This document shows positions 8,256 through 17,387 of a stretch of DNA of 64,000 nucleotides, one piece after another. This DNA is from Clostridiaceae bacterium (lineage in GTDB: Bacteria; Bacillota; Clostridia; Lachnospirales; Lachnospiraceae). The stretch spans positions 228,881 to 292,880 of the forward strand of contig QXXC01000001.1 of NCBI GenBank assembly GCA_009911305.1, read 5' to 3'. Position numbers and translations under genes: made by a program. Under the pieces are notes generated by a model. That model worked only from the letters and a program-made list of their open reading frames with translations, was not told the origin of the DNA and did not search any database. Position 1 is the first letter of the stretch, and every line of letters begins with the position of its first letter.

Positions 8256-8996
8256 TTATCCCAATACGTCTACAATCTTGACCGGGGCGCGGTAATTCCA
8301 CGGGGACGTCTTGATCCCGGTCCGCTCGGTCGATGCGTGAACAACCTGTCCATCGCCTATGTACATCGCCACATGGTTGATACGGCGGCCATTTCCATAA
8401 AAAATCAGATCGCCGGGCCTCATCTCCTCCGCGCTGATGCTTCTGCCCTGCGCTGCCTGGGAGCCGGAGGAACGGCTGAGTGATACGCCCGCGCCGTTCT
8501 GCATGACATATCTCGTAAAGCCGGAGCAGTCAACCCCTGTATGCGGATCATTTCCGCCGTAACGGTAACGGCCGCCCACAAACTGAAGCGCATAATCGAC
8601 CAGCTCCTGCCGCCGCGCATCGCCGGAAACTTCCCTGCGAATTGCCGCCTCACCCATATCTGTGTCAGACTCGCCTTCTGTCCCGTCTGCTTCCATCAAA
8701 TGAACGCCGCCGTCTGTCCTGACATAACCCTCCATGCCCTGAGAGGCTACCTTGATCCAGTTATCGTCACACACCTCCAGGACGTCATAGATAACGCCGG
8801 ACTGCGCCATAGAAACAACCGAAGATGTCTCATTCTCTTCTGCATAAATCGAAATACCGCTTCTGTCCACGGTTGCCACCATTTCGCACTCCATCCCGTC
8901 CACGGGGCCTGCAAAGGCAGCCTGATGGCCGGCTATTGTAAAAGCGGTGCACATAACGAACAATCCCAACTGTTTCCTGGTTTTATTAAAATTCAT
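8256..8996 (-). CDS. Secreted SH3b - NlpC/P60 peptidoglycan endopeptidase
   Basis: A 246-residue exported wall hydrolase. Residues 1-29 are a signal peptide (basic NFNKTRKQ, hydrophobic stretch, AFAG). A bacterial SH3-like domain follows (about 38-100; SGISIYAEENETSSVVS, then VLEVCDDNWIKVASQG), which binds wall peptides. The C-terminal NlpC/P60 domain starts near 130; the catalytic Cys lies in GVDCSGFTRYV, the His in INHVAMYIGDGQVVHAS. FVGGRYRYGGNDP precedes the active-site Cys as in other C40 peptidases that cut gamma-D-Glu-diamino acid bonds. Monocistronic and divergent from the two-component genes, which may respond to wall stress and control it. Confidence 0.93.
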   Translation of the reverse strand: MNFNKTRKQLGLFVMCTAFTIAGHQAAFAGPVDGMECEMVATVDRSGISIYAEENETSSVVSMAQSGVIYDVLEVCDDNWIKVASQGMEGYVRTDGGVHLMEADGTEGESDTDMGEAAIRREVSGDARRQELVDYALQFVGGRYRYGGNDPHTGVDCSGFTRYVMQNGAGVSLSRSSGSQAAQGRSISAEEMRPGDLIFYGNGRRINHVAMYIGDGQVVHASTERTGIKTSPWNYRAPVKIVDVLG

Positions 8997-8999
8997 TTA

Positions 9000-9317
9000 A
9001 AAATCCCCTTACTTCCTAATTTGCTTTATTCAGTTAAAATCAGATGAAAACAAAGGAATACACGATATCTGTTAAACTTTGTTTTCTAAATGTTACATAA
9101 TTGTTAAATCGTGTTACGTTGCTATTATATTTTCTTTTCTCTTTTTTGTCAAGTTTATTCCGAATGTTTTATACAGTTTTTATTCTAAAAGTGTTTCCAG
9201 TAACCGGCATGTCCCCTGCAACCTGTGAAATGTCTGTGAACCTATAGAAACCTCTCCGATAATCTGCTAAAATAAAACCAGCATACATCCAAGCAGTGAT
9301 TAATGAGGTGTTTTCTT
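9000..9317. other. Divergent intergenic region, AT-rich
   Basis: Separates the NlpC/P60 gene (minus) from the two-component operon (plus). It is AT-rich with homopolymer runs and should hold both promoters. A possible -10 (TAAAAT at 9268-9273) for the plus-strand operon is seen but without a good -35, so I do not claim it. No gene and no large repeat found. Confidence 0.5.
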
Positions 9318-9995
9318 ATGGAAGGTTTAAAAATTTTAGTGGTAGATGACGAAGCCAGAATGCGCAAGCTGGTCCGCGATTTTCTCTCCATCAAGGGCTT
9401 TTCCGTGGTGGAGGCCGCAGATGGCGAGGAAGCGCTTGATTTGTTTTTTGAGCAGAAGGATATCGCGCTGGTTCTCCTGGATGTGATGATGCCGAAGCTC
9501 GACGGCTGGGAGGTTTTAAAAACGATCCGCAGGTATTCACAGATCCCGATCCTTATGCTGACGGCCAGGGGAGAGGAAAGCGACGAGCTGCAGGGCTTCC
9601 GGCTGGGCGTGGACGAATATATTTCCAAGCCCTTCAGCCCCAAGATCCTGGTGGCGCGGGTGGAAGCGATCCTGCGCAGGAGCAGCGCGGTTTCGCAGGA
9701 TATCCTGCGGACAGGGGGGATCGAGATTGACAAGACAGCCCATCAGGTCCGGGTGGACGGCGCTCCTGTGGATTTGAGCTACAAGGAATTTGAGCTCATG
9801 ACTTATTTTGCGGAGAACCAGGGGATCGCTTTATCCAGAGAGAAGATTCTGAATAATGTCTGGAACTACGATTATTTTGGCGATGCCAGGACCATTGACA
9901 CCCATGTCAAGAAGCTGCGCAGCAAGCTGGGCGCCAGGGGGGAGTATATCAAGACGATCTGGGGCATGGGCTACAAGTTCGAGGTAACGCAATGA
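9318..9995 (+). CDS. OmpR/PhoB-family response regulator
   Basis: A 225-residue DNA-binding response regulator. The receiver domain (first about 120 residues) has the acidic pocket (VVDDEARM), the phosphoacceptor Asp in LLDVMMPKLDGWE, the switch Thr in MLTARGEE and the conserved Lys in YISKPFSPK. The C-terminal winged helix (about 130-225) shows LSYKEFELM and ARTIDTHVKKLRSKLG with the recognition helix, then IKTIWGMGYKFE. The second ATG is used because GAGGTG lies seven bases before it; the ATG five codons upstream has no such site. It overlaps the kinase start by four bases, so the pair is translationally coupled. Target genes not known; the adjacent acyltransferase and NlpC/P60 gene are candidates. 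Confidence 0.95.
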   Translation: MEGLKILVVDDEARMRKLVRDFLSIKGFSVVEAADGEEALDLFFEQKDIALVLLDVMMPKLDGWEVLKTIRRYSQIPILMLTARGEESDELQGFRLGVDEYISKPFSPKILVARVEAILRRSSAVSQDILRTGGIEIDKTAHQVRVDGAPVDLSYKEFELMTYFAENQGIALSREKILNNVWNYDYFGDARTIDTHVKKLRSKLGARGEYIKTIWGMGYKFEVTQ

Positions 9996-11548
9996 AGACC
10001 TCGATCCGCTCCCGGTTTACCGTCATTTTTGTCAGTCTCATGGCGCTGTCGGTCGGCGCTGTCTGGTGCATCAACAACTGGTTTTTGGAGGCTTATTATC
10101 AGAATTATAAGATCCGTATCCTGGAGAACGGCTACCACGCGATCGACTCCATTTTAAGAGAACAGCAGTCGGAGTGGGAGGAAGCCTTAAACGAGGCGGA
10201 AGGGGAGCTCAACGGCAGCGGCCCGCTTTCCGGGGAGCAGGAGGCGAAACGCCTGTCTGATACAATCCTGCAGATGCGCGAGAGATCCAATATCACGCTG
10301 CTCATCTATGACAGCATGCAGGATAAGGCTATGGTCTCCTCCTCGCGTGATATTGACATGCTGCGCGAGCGCGTGCGCCAGTATATCGTGGGCTATGATG
10401 CGTACCTGCGGGAAGTCCTGCGGGAGCACGACAATTATATGATTCAAAAGACCTATGACCCGCGCATCAAGACCTTTTACCTCGAGAGCTGGGGCTTTTT
10501 TTCCGACAACCGGACGATTTTTATTATGAGAACCCCGTTGGAGAGCATTCGCGAGAGCGCTTCGATCTCCAACCGCTTTCTGATGTGGGTGGGGCTTTTT
10601 GTCATTCTCAGCGGCAGCCTGATCCTCTATTTTATTACCAGGCCGATCACAGCGCCCATCCACCGCCTGTCCCAGCTCTCGGAAAAGATGTCGCACCTTG
10701 ATTTTGAAGCTAAATATGTGCCGTCCAGGCATTCGACAGAGGAAATTGACATTCTCGGAAACAGCATGAATGTCCTGTCCGATACGTTAAAGGAAACGAT
10801 CCGGAAGCTGAAATCGGCAAATAACGAGCTTCAGCTTGACATCGAAAAAAAGACGCAGATCGATGAGATGAGAAAGGATTTCATCGCCAATGTCTCCCAT
10901 GAGCTGAAAACTCCTATCGCCCTGATCCAGGGCTATGCGGAAGGCCTGGTCGAGGGCATGGGCGAGGATAAGGACAGCCGCGACTATTACTGCGGGGTCA
11001 TCGTGGACGAGGCGGGCAAGATGAACCAGATGGTCCGGCAGCTTCTCACGCTCACGGCTCTGGAATTCGGAAATGAACAGGCCTCCATGGAGCGCTTTGA
11101 TTTGACGGAGCTGATAAACGGCATCCTTACATCGTCGGGCCTGCTCTTAAAGCAGAAGGACATTGACATCTTCTTCCCCTGCTCCGGGCCGCTTTATGTC
11201 TGGGGGGACGAGTTTAAGATCGAGGAAGTGGTTACGAATTATGTCACGAATGCCATCCATCACGCGGACGGCGAAAAGCGGATTGAAATCCGGACCGAGC
11301 CGCGGGAAGAGGACGGAAAACGCGAAGTCCGCGTATCCGTCTTTAATACAGGCCAGCCGATCCCGGAAGAGGAGCTTCCCAGAATCTGGACCAAGTTTTA
11401 TAAGGTGGACAAGGCCCGGACAAGGCAGTACGGCGGAAGCGGAATCGGGCTCTCGATTGTCAAGGCAATTATGGAGTCGCATCACAAGGCCTATGGCGTG
11501 AGAAACCGGGAGAATGGGGTGGAATTCTGGTTCACGCTTGACAGTTAA
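9992..11548 (+). CDS. Membrane sensor histidine kinase
   Basis: Partner of the upstream regulator. 518 residues: first TM helix at about 9-29, an extracytoplasmic sensor of about 160 residues rich in charged helices, second TM near 195-217 (FLMWVGLFVILSGSLILYF), HAMP linker beginning TRPITAPIHRLSQLSEKM, a short coiled coil, then the HisKA domain with phosphoacceptor His at about 303 in NVSHELKTPIALIQGYAEG. The ATPase domain shows the N box NYVTNAIHHA, and GGSGIGLSIVK (G2 box). All catalytic boxes are present. The sensor ligand cannot be read from sequence. A strong GC hairpin follows the stop codon and may limit read-through into the acyltransferase gene. Confidence 0.95.
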   Translation: MKTSIRSRFTVIFVSLMALSVGAVWCINNWFLEAYYQNYKIRILENGYHAIDSILREQQSEWEEALNEAEGELNGSGPLSGEQEAKRLSDTILQMRERSNITLLIYDSMQDKAMVSSSRDIDMLRERVRQYIVGYDAYLREVLREHDNYMIQKTYDPRIKTFYLESWGFFSDNRTIFIMRTPLESIRESASISNRFLMWVGLFVILSGSLILYFITRPITAPIHRLSQLSEKMSHLDFEAKYVPSRHSTEEIDILGNSMNVLSDTLKETIRKLKSANNELQLDIEKKTQIDEMRKDFIANVSHELKTPIALIQGYAEGLVEGMGEDKDSRDYYCGVIVDEAGKMNQMVRQLLTLTALEFGNEQASMERFDLTELINGILTSSGLLLKQKDIDIFFPCSGPLYVWGDEFKIEEVVTNYVTNAIHHADGEKRIEIRTEPREEDGKREVRVSVFNTGQPIPEEELPRIWTKFYKVDKARTRQYGGSGIGLSIVKAIMESHHKAYGVRNRENGVEFWFTLDS

Positions 11549-11550
11549 TT

Positions 11551-11581
11551 GCCGGCGCAGCCTTTCGTGAGCTGCGCCGGC
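11551..11581 (+). terminator. GC-rich hairpin after the histidine kinase gene, no U-tract
   Basis: GCCGGCGCAGC and GCTGCGCCGGC form a perfect 11-bp stem with a 9-base loop just after the kinase stop. There is only GCAAAA after it, so it is not a classical intrinsic terminator; it may be a 3' stabiliser or a partial attenuator. Confidence 0.5.
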
Positions 11582-11612
11582 GCAAAAGCCGTGGAGGAAG
11601 GTTTGACAGGGT

Positions 11613-12677
11613 ATGAATTTGCAGGAAAAAGGAACACGGATCGGCTGGCTCGACCGGGTCAAGGGAATCGGCATTTTATTTGTTATTTTCGCGCACGCGT
11701 ACACAGGGGAAGATTTCTTTTTCCCGCGCATGGCCCGCAGCCTGTGTATGCCTTTGTTTTTTATTGCATCGGGCTTTTTAATCGGAATGAAGCGTGAATG
11801 GGAGCAGGGCAGCAAAGAACTCATCAGGAAAAAGCTTTCTTCCATTCTGCGCCCTTATTTTATATACAGCGGCGTGATCATGGCGTGGCTGCCGATCCGG
11901 CTTTTTCTCTTCGGGCACGGAAGCCTGTATGAAATCTTCCACTGCCTGGCTGATGTGTTCTTCCTGGAGGGGATCGGCGTCCTCTGGTTTTTATCCGCTC
12001 TTTTTATCGGGGAACTCCTGCTTCTGTTTTCCATGAAATGGGCGGGGATAAGCGGCCGGGCTTCTTCCGCTCAAAATCAGGCCAAAAGGCTGGCCCTGCT
12101 CCTGATTCTATTCTTTCTCTGCGCATGCCTGATGATACGTTTTACGCAGCAGACGGCAGGCGCCAGCGCGCTTTTAAAGCTGATCCTGAAACTATCCAGG
12201 ATCCTGGCCAGAGGGACTATGGCGGCAGGCATGATGGCGGCAGGGGCGCTCATAAACCGCTGTCTTCAAGGCTTCCCGTCCGCGGCGCTGTCCCGGTTCA
12301 GCCTCCTTGCCTGCCTTCCTCTGGCCGCCGGACTGTGGCATAACGGCCCCTGTGATTTCCACTACCTAAGCTTCGGCTGTTTTCCTCTTTATATCCTGAA
12401 CGGCATTCTGGGGTTTACAGTCATTGCCGCTGTTTCCCGCCTGCCGGCAAAGGACCGGATCCTTACCTTTTTGGGGAGAAACAGCCTGATCCTGATGGGA
12501 ACCCATCTTGTTTTTCTGGATTTTATCAGCATCATGGCGCTCCGTCTGTCGGTCCGCACCGGGATATACCTGGGGGACAGCCTTTGGGGAAAGCTGGCGG
12601 CGCTTCTGGCCATGGAGCTGCTTTTATTCCGGATCCGCGGCAGATTTCATACGCCCATTGCTCCGGCAGGAAAATAA
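11613..12677 (+). CDS. Acyltransferase-3 family membrane protein
   Basis: A 354-residue, multi-spanning acyltransferase of the OafA/NodX (Acyl_transf_3) type that puts acetyl or similar groups on sugars or other surface molecules. The start has IGWLDRVKGIGILFVIFAHAY, with the family's catalytic-type His in helix 1 (FAHAY), followed by about ten membrane helices. RSLCMPLFFIASGFLIG (P-x-F-F-x-x-S-G) and GVLWFLSALFIGE are the conserved family motifs. GAAGGTTTGACAGGGT precedes the start, only a moderate ribosome binding site. It follows the two-component system by 64 bases and may belong to the same regulon. Acceptor unknown; wall polysaccharide is likely. Confidence 0.88.
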   Translation: MNLQEKGTRIGWLDRVKGIGILFVIFAHAYTGEDFFFPRMARSLCMPLFFIASGFLIGMKREWEQGSKELIRKKLSSILRPYFIYSGVIMAWLPIRLFLFGHGSLYEIFHCLADVFFLEGIGVLWFLSALFIGELLLLFSMKWAGISGRASSAQNQAKRLALLLILFFLCACLMIRFTQQTAGASALLKLILKLSRILARGTMAAGMMAAGALINRCLQGFPSAALSRFSLLACLPLAAGLWHNGPCDFHYLSFGCFPLYILNGILGFTVIAAVSRLPAKDRILTFLGRNSLILMGTHLVFLDFISIMALRLSVRTGIYLGDSLWGKLAALLAMELLLFRIRGRFHTPIAPAGK

Positions 12678-12736
12678 CAAGCTCCGGACAAAGGGACATT
12701 CTTTAAAGCGTGTCCCCTTGTCCGGAGCTTGGTTAT
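12678..12736. terminator. Strong bidirectional terminator between acyltransferase and aspS
   Basis: A 21-bp stem with one mismatch (CAAGCTCCGGACAA... against ...TTGTCCGGAGCTTG) and a 12-base loop, flanked by AATAAC on one side and GTTATTTTA on the other. It sits in the 60 bases between two convergent genes and has A/T tracts on both sides, so it should stop transcription from both. Confidence 0.85.
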
Positions 12737-12737
12737 T

Positions 12738-14534
12738 TTATTCCTTCTCTTCCTCTCCGGAAACCTCAATCCCCAGATCGGCAAGCTGCTTTTCCTCCAC
12801 CGGCGCCGGAGCTTCCATCATCAGACAGGAGGCGTCCTTTACCTTGGGGAAGGCGATCACATCGCGGATGCTGTCCGCGCCCACCATGAGCATCACCATG
12901 CGGTCCAGGCCGTAGGCGAGGCCTGCATGGGGCGGAACGCCGTATTTAAAGGCTTCCAGCAAAAAGCCGAACTGTTCCATGGCCGCTTCTTTTGTAAAGC
13001 CAAGAACCTCAAACATCCTGGACTGGATGTCCGCCTGATGGATACGGACAGAACCGCCGCCCATCTCTGTGCCGTTCAGAACGATATCGTACGCTTTCGC
13101 GCGCACCGCGCCCGGATCGCTTTCTAACAGCGGCAGATCCTCCTCCATGGGCATGGTAAACGGGTGGTGCATGGCCACGTAGCGGCTATCCTCCTCGGAA
13201 TACTCCAGAAGCGGGAATTCCGTCACCCACAGGAAGCGGTAATCGTCCTTTTTCAAAAGGCCGAGCTGCCTCGCCAGCTCCAGGCGCAGGTTTCCGAGCA
13301 CGTCGAACACCACCTTGTCCCTATCGGCCGCAAACAAAAGCAGATCGCCCGCCTGTCCGTCCATGGCGGACACAAGCGCGGAAAGCTCGTCTTCAGTCAT
13401 GAATTTTGCAAAGGATGATTTATAGCTTCCGTCCTCCTGCACGCAAAGGTACGCAAGCCCTTTGGCCCCAAAGCCCTTCGCGTACTCGACCAGGGCGTCG
13501 ATCTTCTTTCTGGGCATGCCGCCCTGTCCCTTTGCATTGATGCCCCGGACAGAACCGCCGCTTTCCAGCGCGCCCTTAAATACAGCGAACTGACAGCCCT
13601 TTACGGTGTCTGACACGTTGTGCAGCTCCATGCCAAAGCGCAGATCCGGCTTGTCTGAGCCAAAGCGGTCCATGGCTTCGCGCCAGGTCATCCTCGGGAT
13701 TGGAAGCTTCAGATCATAGCCGCAGATCTCCTGAAACAGCTTTTTTAACAGCCGCTCATTTACATCCAGCACGTCCTCCACATCCACAAAGGACAGCTCC
13801 ATGTCGATCTGCGTGAATTCCGGCTGGCGGTCTGCGCGCAGATCCTCGTCCCTGTAGCAGCGGGCGATCTGGAAATACCGGTCATAGCCGGAGCACATCA
13901 GAAGCTGCTTTAAAAGCTGCGGCGACTGCGGAAGCGCATAGAAGCTTCCGGGATGGACGCGGCTGGGCACCAGATAGTCCCTGGCTCCCTCCGGCGTGCT
14001 CTTAATCAGGGTCGGCGTCTCAATCTCCAAAAATCCTTCATCTGCCAGGAAAGCGCGCGTCAGAATCGCCACACGGCTCCGCGTCATTAAGTTCCGCTGC
14101 AGATCCGGCCTTCTCAGATCCAGATAGCGGTATTTTAAGCGCAGCTCTTCCTTTGTCTTTGAGTTCTCCTCGATCGGGAAAGGCGGCGTCTCGGACTCGG
14201 AGAGGATGCGCAGGGAAGCGGCGCGCACCTCAATCGCTCCTGTCTTCAGGTTCTCATTTACCGCGCCGGAGCGGGCCTCCACGCGGCCGGTCACGGCCAC
14301 GACAAATTCGCTCCTGAGCCGTTCTGCCTTTTTAAAGCTCTCTGCCCCGCAGTCAGCCTCCTCGAATATTACCTGCAGGATGCCGGAGCGATCCCTGACA
14401 TCGACAAAAATAATTCCGCCCTTGTTCCTGCTCTTCTGCACCCAGCCCATCACGGCCGCCGTCTCGCCGATATTGGCCGCGGACAGCTCCGCGCAGCGAT
14501 GGGAGCGCTTAAGGCCTGCCATTGATTCTGCCAT
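12738..14534 (-). CDS. aspS: Aspartyl-tRNA synthetase, bacterial type
   Basis: Class II synthetase charging tRNA-Asp (and perhaps tRNA-Asn, as in organisms with the GatCAB route). 598 residues, normal for the bacterial form. The anticodon-binding OB fold is N-terminal (VMGWVQKSRNKGGIIFVDVRDR); motif 2 with FYALPQSPQLLKQLLM and RCYRDEDLRADRQPEFTQID; the bacterial GAD insertion spans about 290-420; motif 3 is GLAYGLDRMVMLMV near the end. I start at the ATG behind AGGAGG and an eight-base spacer, not at an upstream in-frame start. It lies 32 bases after hisS on the same strand, so the two are co-transcribed, as in many Firmicutes. Confidence 0.96.
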   Translation of the reverse strand: MAESMAGLKRSHRCAELSAANIGETAAVMGWVQKSRNKGGIIFVDVRDRSGILQVIFEEADCGAESFKKAERLRSEFVVAVTGRVEARSGAVNENLKTGAIEVRAASLRILSESETPPFPIEENSKTKEELRLKYRYLDLRRPDLQRNLMTRSRVAILTRAFLADEGFLEIETPTLIKSTPEGARDYLVPSRVHPGSFYALPQSPQLLKQLLMCSGYDRYFQIARCYRDEDLRADRQPEFTQIDMELSFVDVEDVLDVNERLLKKLFQEICGYDLKLPIPRMTWREAMDRFGSDKPDLRFGMELHNVSDTVKGCQFAVFKGALESGGSVRGINAKGQGGMPRKKIDALVEYAKGFGAKGLAYLCVQEDGSYKSSFAKFMTEDELSALVSAMDGQAGDLLLFAADRDKVVFDVLGNLRLELARQLGLLKKDDYRFLWVTEFPLLEYSEEDSRYVAMHHPFTMPMEEDLPLLESDPGAVRAKAYDIVLNGTEMGGGSVRIHQADIQSRMFEVLGFTKEAAMEQFGFLLEAFKYGVPPHAGLAYGLDRMVMLMVGADSIRDVIAFPKVKDASCLMMEAPAPVEEKQLADLGIEVSGEEEKE

Positions 14535-14566
14535 TTCTATGTCCCTCCTGATTTCGATTCCTGATC

Positions 14567-15832
14567 TCACTCTTTCAATGCCTCGCGGTAAAATTCCACG
14601 AATTCCTCATATCCCTCTTTTAATAGCTGTTCCTTCTGGAATTTCTTGTTCTTGTTCATCTGCGCCACCAGCACGCGGACTCCGGCCGCCCGCTCCTTCT
14701 GGGCCGCCTTTAATACCTCCTTAAAGCGCGCGCTGCCGATCCCCTTTTCATAGAGAAATACCTTTTTCCCCACAGAGCCGGGAATCTGAAAGCCGCTGTC
14801 CATGAGGATGGTTATGATCCGCTCAAATCCGATGGAAAAGCCGCACGCCGGCGTATCCACGCCGGTAAATTTGCCGATCAGCCGGTCATAACGGCCGCCG
14901 CCCGCCACAGAGCCGCCGAAGCCCTCCATGGATACCTCAAAGATCGTTCCGGTATAATAGCCCATGCCGCGCACCAGGGTCGGATCAAATGCCAGATCAA
15001 AGCGGATGTCCGACACATCCCGCACGGTATCCATGATATACGCGAGGTTCTCCGCCCTTTCCGGATCCATGACGCCGGAAAGGGTCTGGCCCAGGGCCCG
15101 GACCGCATCCGCCCCGTTTCCCAGAGAGGACAAAAGCTTTGTGTACGTCTCCACGGACTCCGGCGCGTAGCCGAGCTCTAAAAGCTCCTCTCTGACGCCC
15201 TCCAGGCCAATCTTATCCATCTTGTCAAGGGTAATAAACACCTTATCCGTATCGCTCTCCGAAAAGCCGCTGTAATCCGCCATTCCCTTTAAGATCGCCC
15301 GGTCATTGACGCGGACCGTGTACGCCCTGTCGGGGCAGATGCGCGTGAGCGCTGTCGTGATGGCCAGAATGGCCTCAATCTCCACCTGATTGCCCGCGTC
15401 GCCCAGCACGTCGATATCGCACTGCACAAACTGCCTGAACCTTCCCTTCTGCGGGCGGTCGGCGCGCCACACGCTGCCGATCTGCAGCGCCTTGAAGGGC
15501 GACGGCAGATTGGCAGCGTTATTGGCGAAATAACGGCACAGCGGCACGGTCAGATCATAGCGCAGCCCCTCGTCCACCAAATCCGCCTCGTCCTTCGCCG
15601 TATCGAGCTTTAGCTTCTCCCCCCGCTTTAAGATCCGGAAAATCAGCTTTTCATTATCCCCGCCCTGCTTGCTTGTCAGATTCGCAATGTGCTCCACGCA
15701 GGGCGTCTCAATCAGGGAAAAGCCAAAGCTTTTGTACGTCTCCCTGATGATATTCAGCACATAGTCTCTCAGCTCCATCTCCGCGGGCAGGATATCCTTC
15801 ATTCCTGTCACCGGTTTTTTCTTCAATGCCAT
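14567..15832 (-). CDS. hisS: Histidyl-tRNA synthetase
   Basis: Class II synthetase for tRNA-His, 421 residues. Motif 1 is around YGFSLIETPCVEH in form (FGFSLIETPC), motif 2 has QIGSVWRADRPQKGRFRQFVQCD, the HisA signatures appear as LVRGMGYYTGTIFE and the A box as AGGGRYDRLIG, and motif 3 as ACGFSIGFERII. The C-terminal anticodon-binding domain is present (VRVLVAQMN). The ATG chosen follows AAGGAG and six bases; an in-frame ATG six codons earlier has no such site. Upstream, a strong hairpin fills the gap to hemZ and may control expression. Co-transcribed with aspS. Confidence 0.96.
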   Translation of the reverse strand: MALKKKPVTGMKDILPAEMELRDYVLNIIRETYKSFGFSLIETPCVEHIANLTSKQGGDNEKLIFRILKRGEKLKLDTAKDEADLVDEGLRYDLTVPLCRYFANNAANLPSPFKALQIGSVWRADRPQKGRFRQFVQCDIDVLGDAGNQVEIEAILAITTALTRICPDRAYTVRVNDRAILKGMADYSGFSESDTDKVFITLDKMDKIGLEGVREELLELGYAPESVETYTKLLSSLGNGADAVRALGQTLSGVMDPERAENLAYIMDTVRDVSDIRFDLAFDPTLVRGMGYYTGTIFEVSMEGFGGSVAGGGRYDRLIGKFTGVDTPACGFSIGFERIITILMDSGFQIPGSVGKKVFLYEKGIGSARFKEVLKAAQKERAAGVRVLVAQMNKNKKFQKEQLLKEGYEEFVEFYREALKE

Positions 15833-15851
15833 AGCCTGCTCCTTATCCACA

Positions 15852-15923
15852 GCAGCCGCCCGGCCAGGCTGAAACGGTTACAGTTCACATCCCTGTATCC
15901 GCTTAGCCTGACCGGATGGCTGC
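15852..15923 (-). promoter_or_regulatory. 19-bp leader hairpin between hemZ and hisS
   Basis: In the minus-strand RNA, GCAGCCAUCCGGUCAGGCU pairs with AGCCUGGCCGGGCGGCUGC: 19 pairs with two G-U wobbles and one A-C mismatch, around a 34-base loop that contains GTGAACTGTAACCG. The 3' arm ends about 20 bases before the hisS start, so the stem could affect translation initiation or act as an RNA-processing site. No T-box consensus is seen. Confidence 0.6.
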
Positions 15924-15950
15924 GATTCACATCATTACCAGATGCGGCCC

Positions 15951-17387
15951 TTATCTGAACAGCCGCTCCTTGCGCTCAATCATCTCGTCGATCCGCTCTA
16001 TGTACTGACCGACCTCCTTCACGTTCTCCGCCCGCTCTATCCGATCCTTATCGGGATAAACCATCTTTGTCGTCGTGCCGGCGCCGCAGCCCATGATCGT
16101 CTGCTTTTCCTCCATGATCAGGATATTGTACAGGCATTCCTTTCCCGGCGCCGCGTAGCCGACATTCTCGAAATTACCGGCCATATTCTTCTGGCGGTAC
16201 AGGTAATAGGGCGACATCCCCATCTCTGCCGCGCAGCGGGCCGTTATCTCTATCATCTCCTGCGTATTTTCCGGCTTAAAGCCGCTGTAGCGCTCCTTTT
16301 CGATATTCAGCCTGGCCGCGCGCTTGATGGCCAGGGAATGAACCGTCAGGCTGTCCGGACCCAATGCCCGGATTTCCTCCATGGTGTTTCGGACATCCTC
16401 CGGCGTCTCGCCCGGCAGGCCCACGATCACATCCATATTGATATTGTCAAAGCCCATCTCCCGCGCCAGATGGAACGTATCCTTAACCTCCTGCACGCTG
16501 TGGCGGCGTCCGATGAGATCAAGCGTCTCCTGCTTCATGGTCTGGGGATTGATGGAGATACGCGTGATGCCGTGATTCTTTAACACCTTAAGCTTTTCCC
16601 GGGTGATGCTGTCCGGCCGGCCGGCCTCAACGGTAAATTCCTGCGCCTCTTTCACCGGAAAAACTGACTCCGTCCTGCAGAGAATGGCGTCCATATCCTC
16701 AGCGCTTAAGGAAGTCGGCGTCCCGCCCCCAAAATAGATGGAATCCAGCGTCCTTCCCTTCATCCGGCCGGCTGCATAATCCATCTCATGAAACAGCGCC
16801 TTTAAATAGAGATGCGTCTTTCCCTTCCATTTTTCAATCGGAAACGAGGTAAAGGAGCAGTAGAGGCATGTGGCCGGGCAAAACGGAATGCCCACATAGA
16901 GGCTGTAGCCGTTCTGATAATCCACACGCTTTAGAATCTCCCGCTCCCGCTCTGCCACATCGATGCACAGTTTAATCTTCTCATCGCTTGCAAAATACGT
17001 TTCTTTCATATAGTCCCGGATGAACGCTGCATCGCGCCCCTCGGCCAGTTTTGATGTGGCAATCTTCGCCGGGCGGATCCCGGTCAGCGACCCCCAGGGC
17101 AGCTCTTTTTCGGTCAGGCCGCAGAGGAGCCTGTACAGGGAACGCTTGATCGCATTTTTCGCCTGCGTGCGATCCGAAAAGTCAGGGCGGATGGATGCAG
17201 AATGCCCGCCGCCAAGCGCCATTTCAAAGCATTCGCCCCTCTCCCCTGTCCTGCGCCCCGTAAAGCACAGGCGCGCCTGCCCGGCCTCCTCTTCCCTGTG
17301 GGTAAACGTCTCCCCCGGAAAAAAAGCCATCAAAAGCTCGCGGATGTCCTGTTCAAAGGAATCATCGTTCAGAAGAATTGCGATCAT
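15951..17387 (-). CDS. hemZ: HemZ-type radical SAM coproporphyrinogen dehydrogenase
   Basis: A 478-residue radical SAM protein related to oxygen-independent coproporphyrinogen III oxidase (HemN). The N-terminal 160 residues are the HemZ-specific extension (MALGGGHSASIRP, LTGIRPAKIATS). The iron-sulfur motif is GIPFCPATCLYCSF (C-x3-C-x2-C), followed by SIYFGGGTPTSL and VEAGRPDSIT. Many HemZ homologues occur in clostridia without a complete heme pathway, so a different porphyrin or heme-related substrate is possible. The ATG shares one base with the stop of the upstream MBL gene (TGATG), which shows coupling. The position between the MBL hydrolase and hisS is the standard clostridial order. Confidence 0.92.
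   Translation of the reverse strand: MIAILLNDDSFEQDIRELLMAFFPGETFTHREEEAGQARLCFTGRRTGERGECFEMALGGGHSASIRPDFSDRTQAKNAIKRSLYRLLCGLTEKELPWGSLTGIRPAKIATSKLAEGRDAAFIRDYMKETYFASDEKIKLCIDVAEREREILKRVDYQNGYSLYVGIPFCPATCLYCSFTSFPIEKWKGKTHLYLKALFHEMDYAAGRMKGRTLDSIYFGGGTPTSLSAEDMDAILCRTESVFPVKEAQEFTVEAGRPDSITREKLKVLKNHGITRISINPQTMKQETLDLIGRRHSVQEVKDTFHLAREMGFDNINMDVIVGLPGETPEDVRNTMEEIRALGPDSLTVHSLAIKRAARLNIEKERYSGFKPENTQEMIEITARCAAEMGMSPYYLYRQKNMAGNFENVGYAAPGKECLYNILIMEEKQTIMGCGAGTTTKMVYPDKDRIERAENVKEVGQYIERIDEMIERKERLFR

Noticed and set aside
12678..12736. Inverted repeat as an insertion-sequence end
   Set aside because: The location between convergent genes and the A/T tracts on both sides fit a two-way terminator better; no transposase is near.
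15833..15950. T-box riboswitch before hisS
   Set aside because: There is a strong hairpin, but no T-box sequence and no specifier/terminator arrangement in this short gap.
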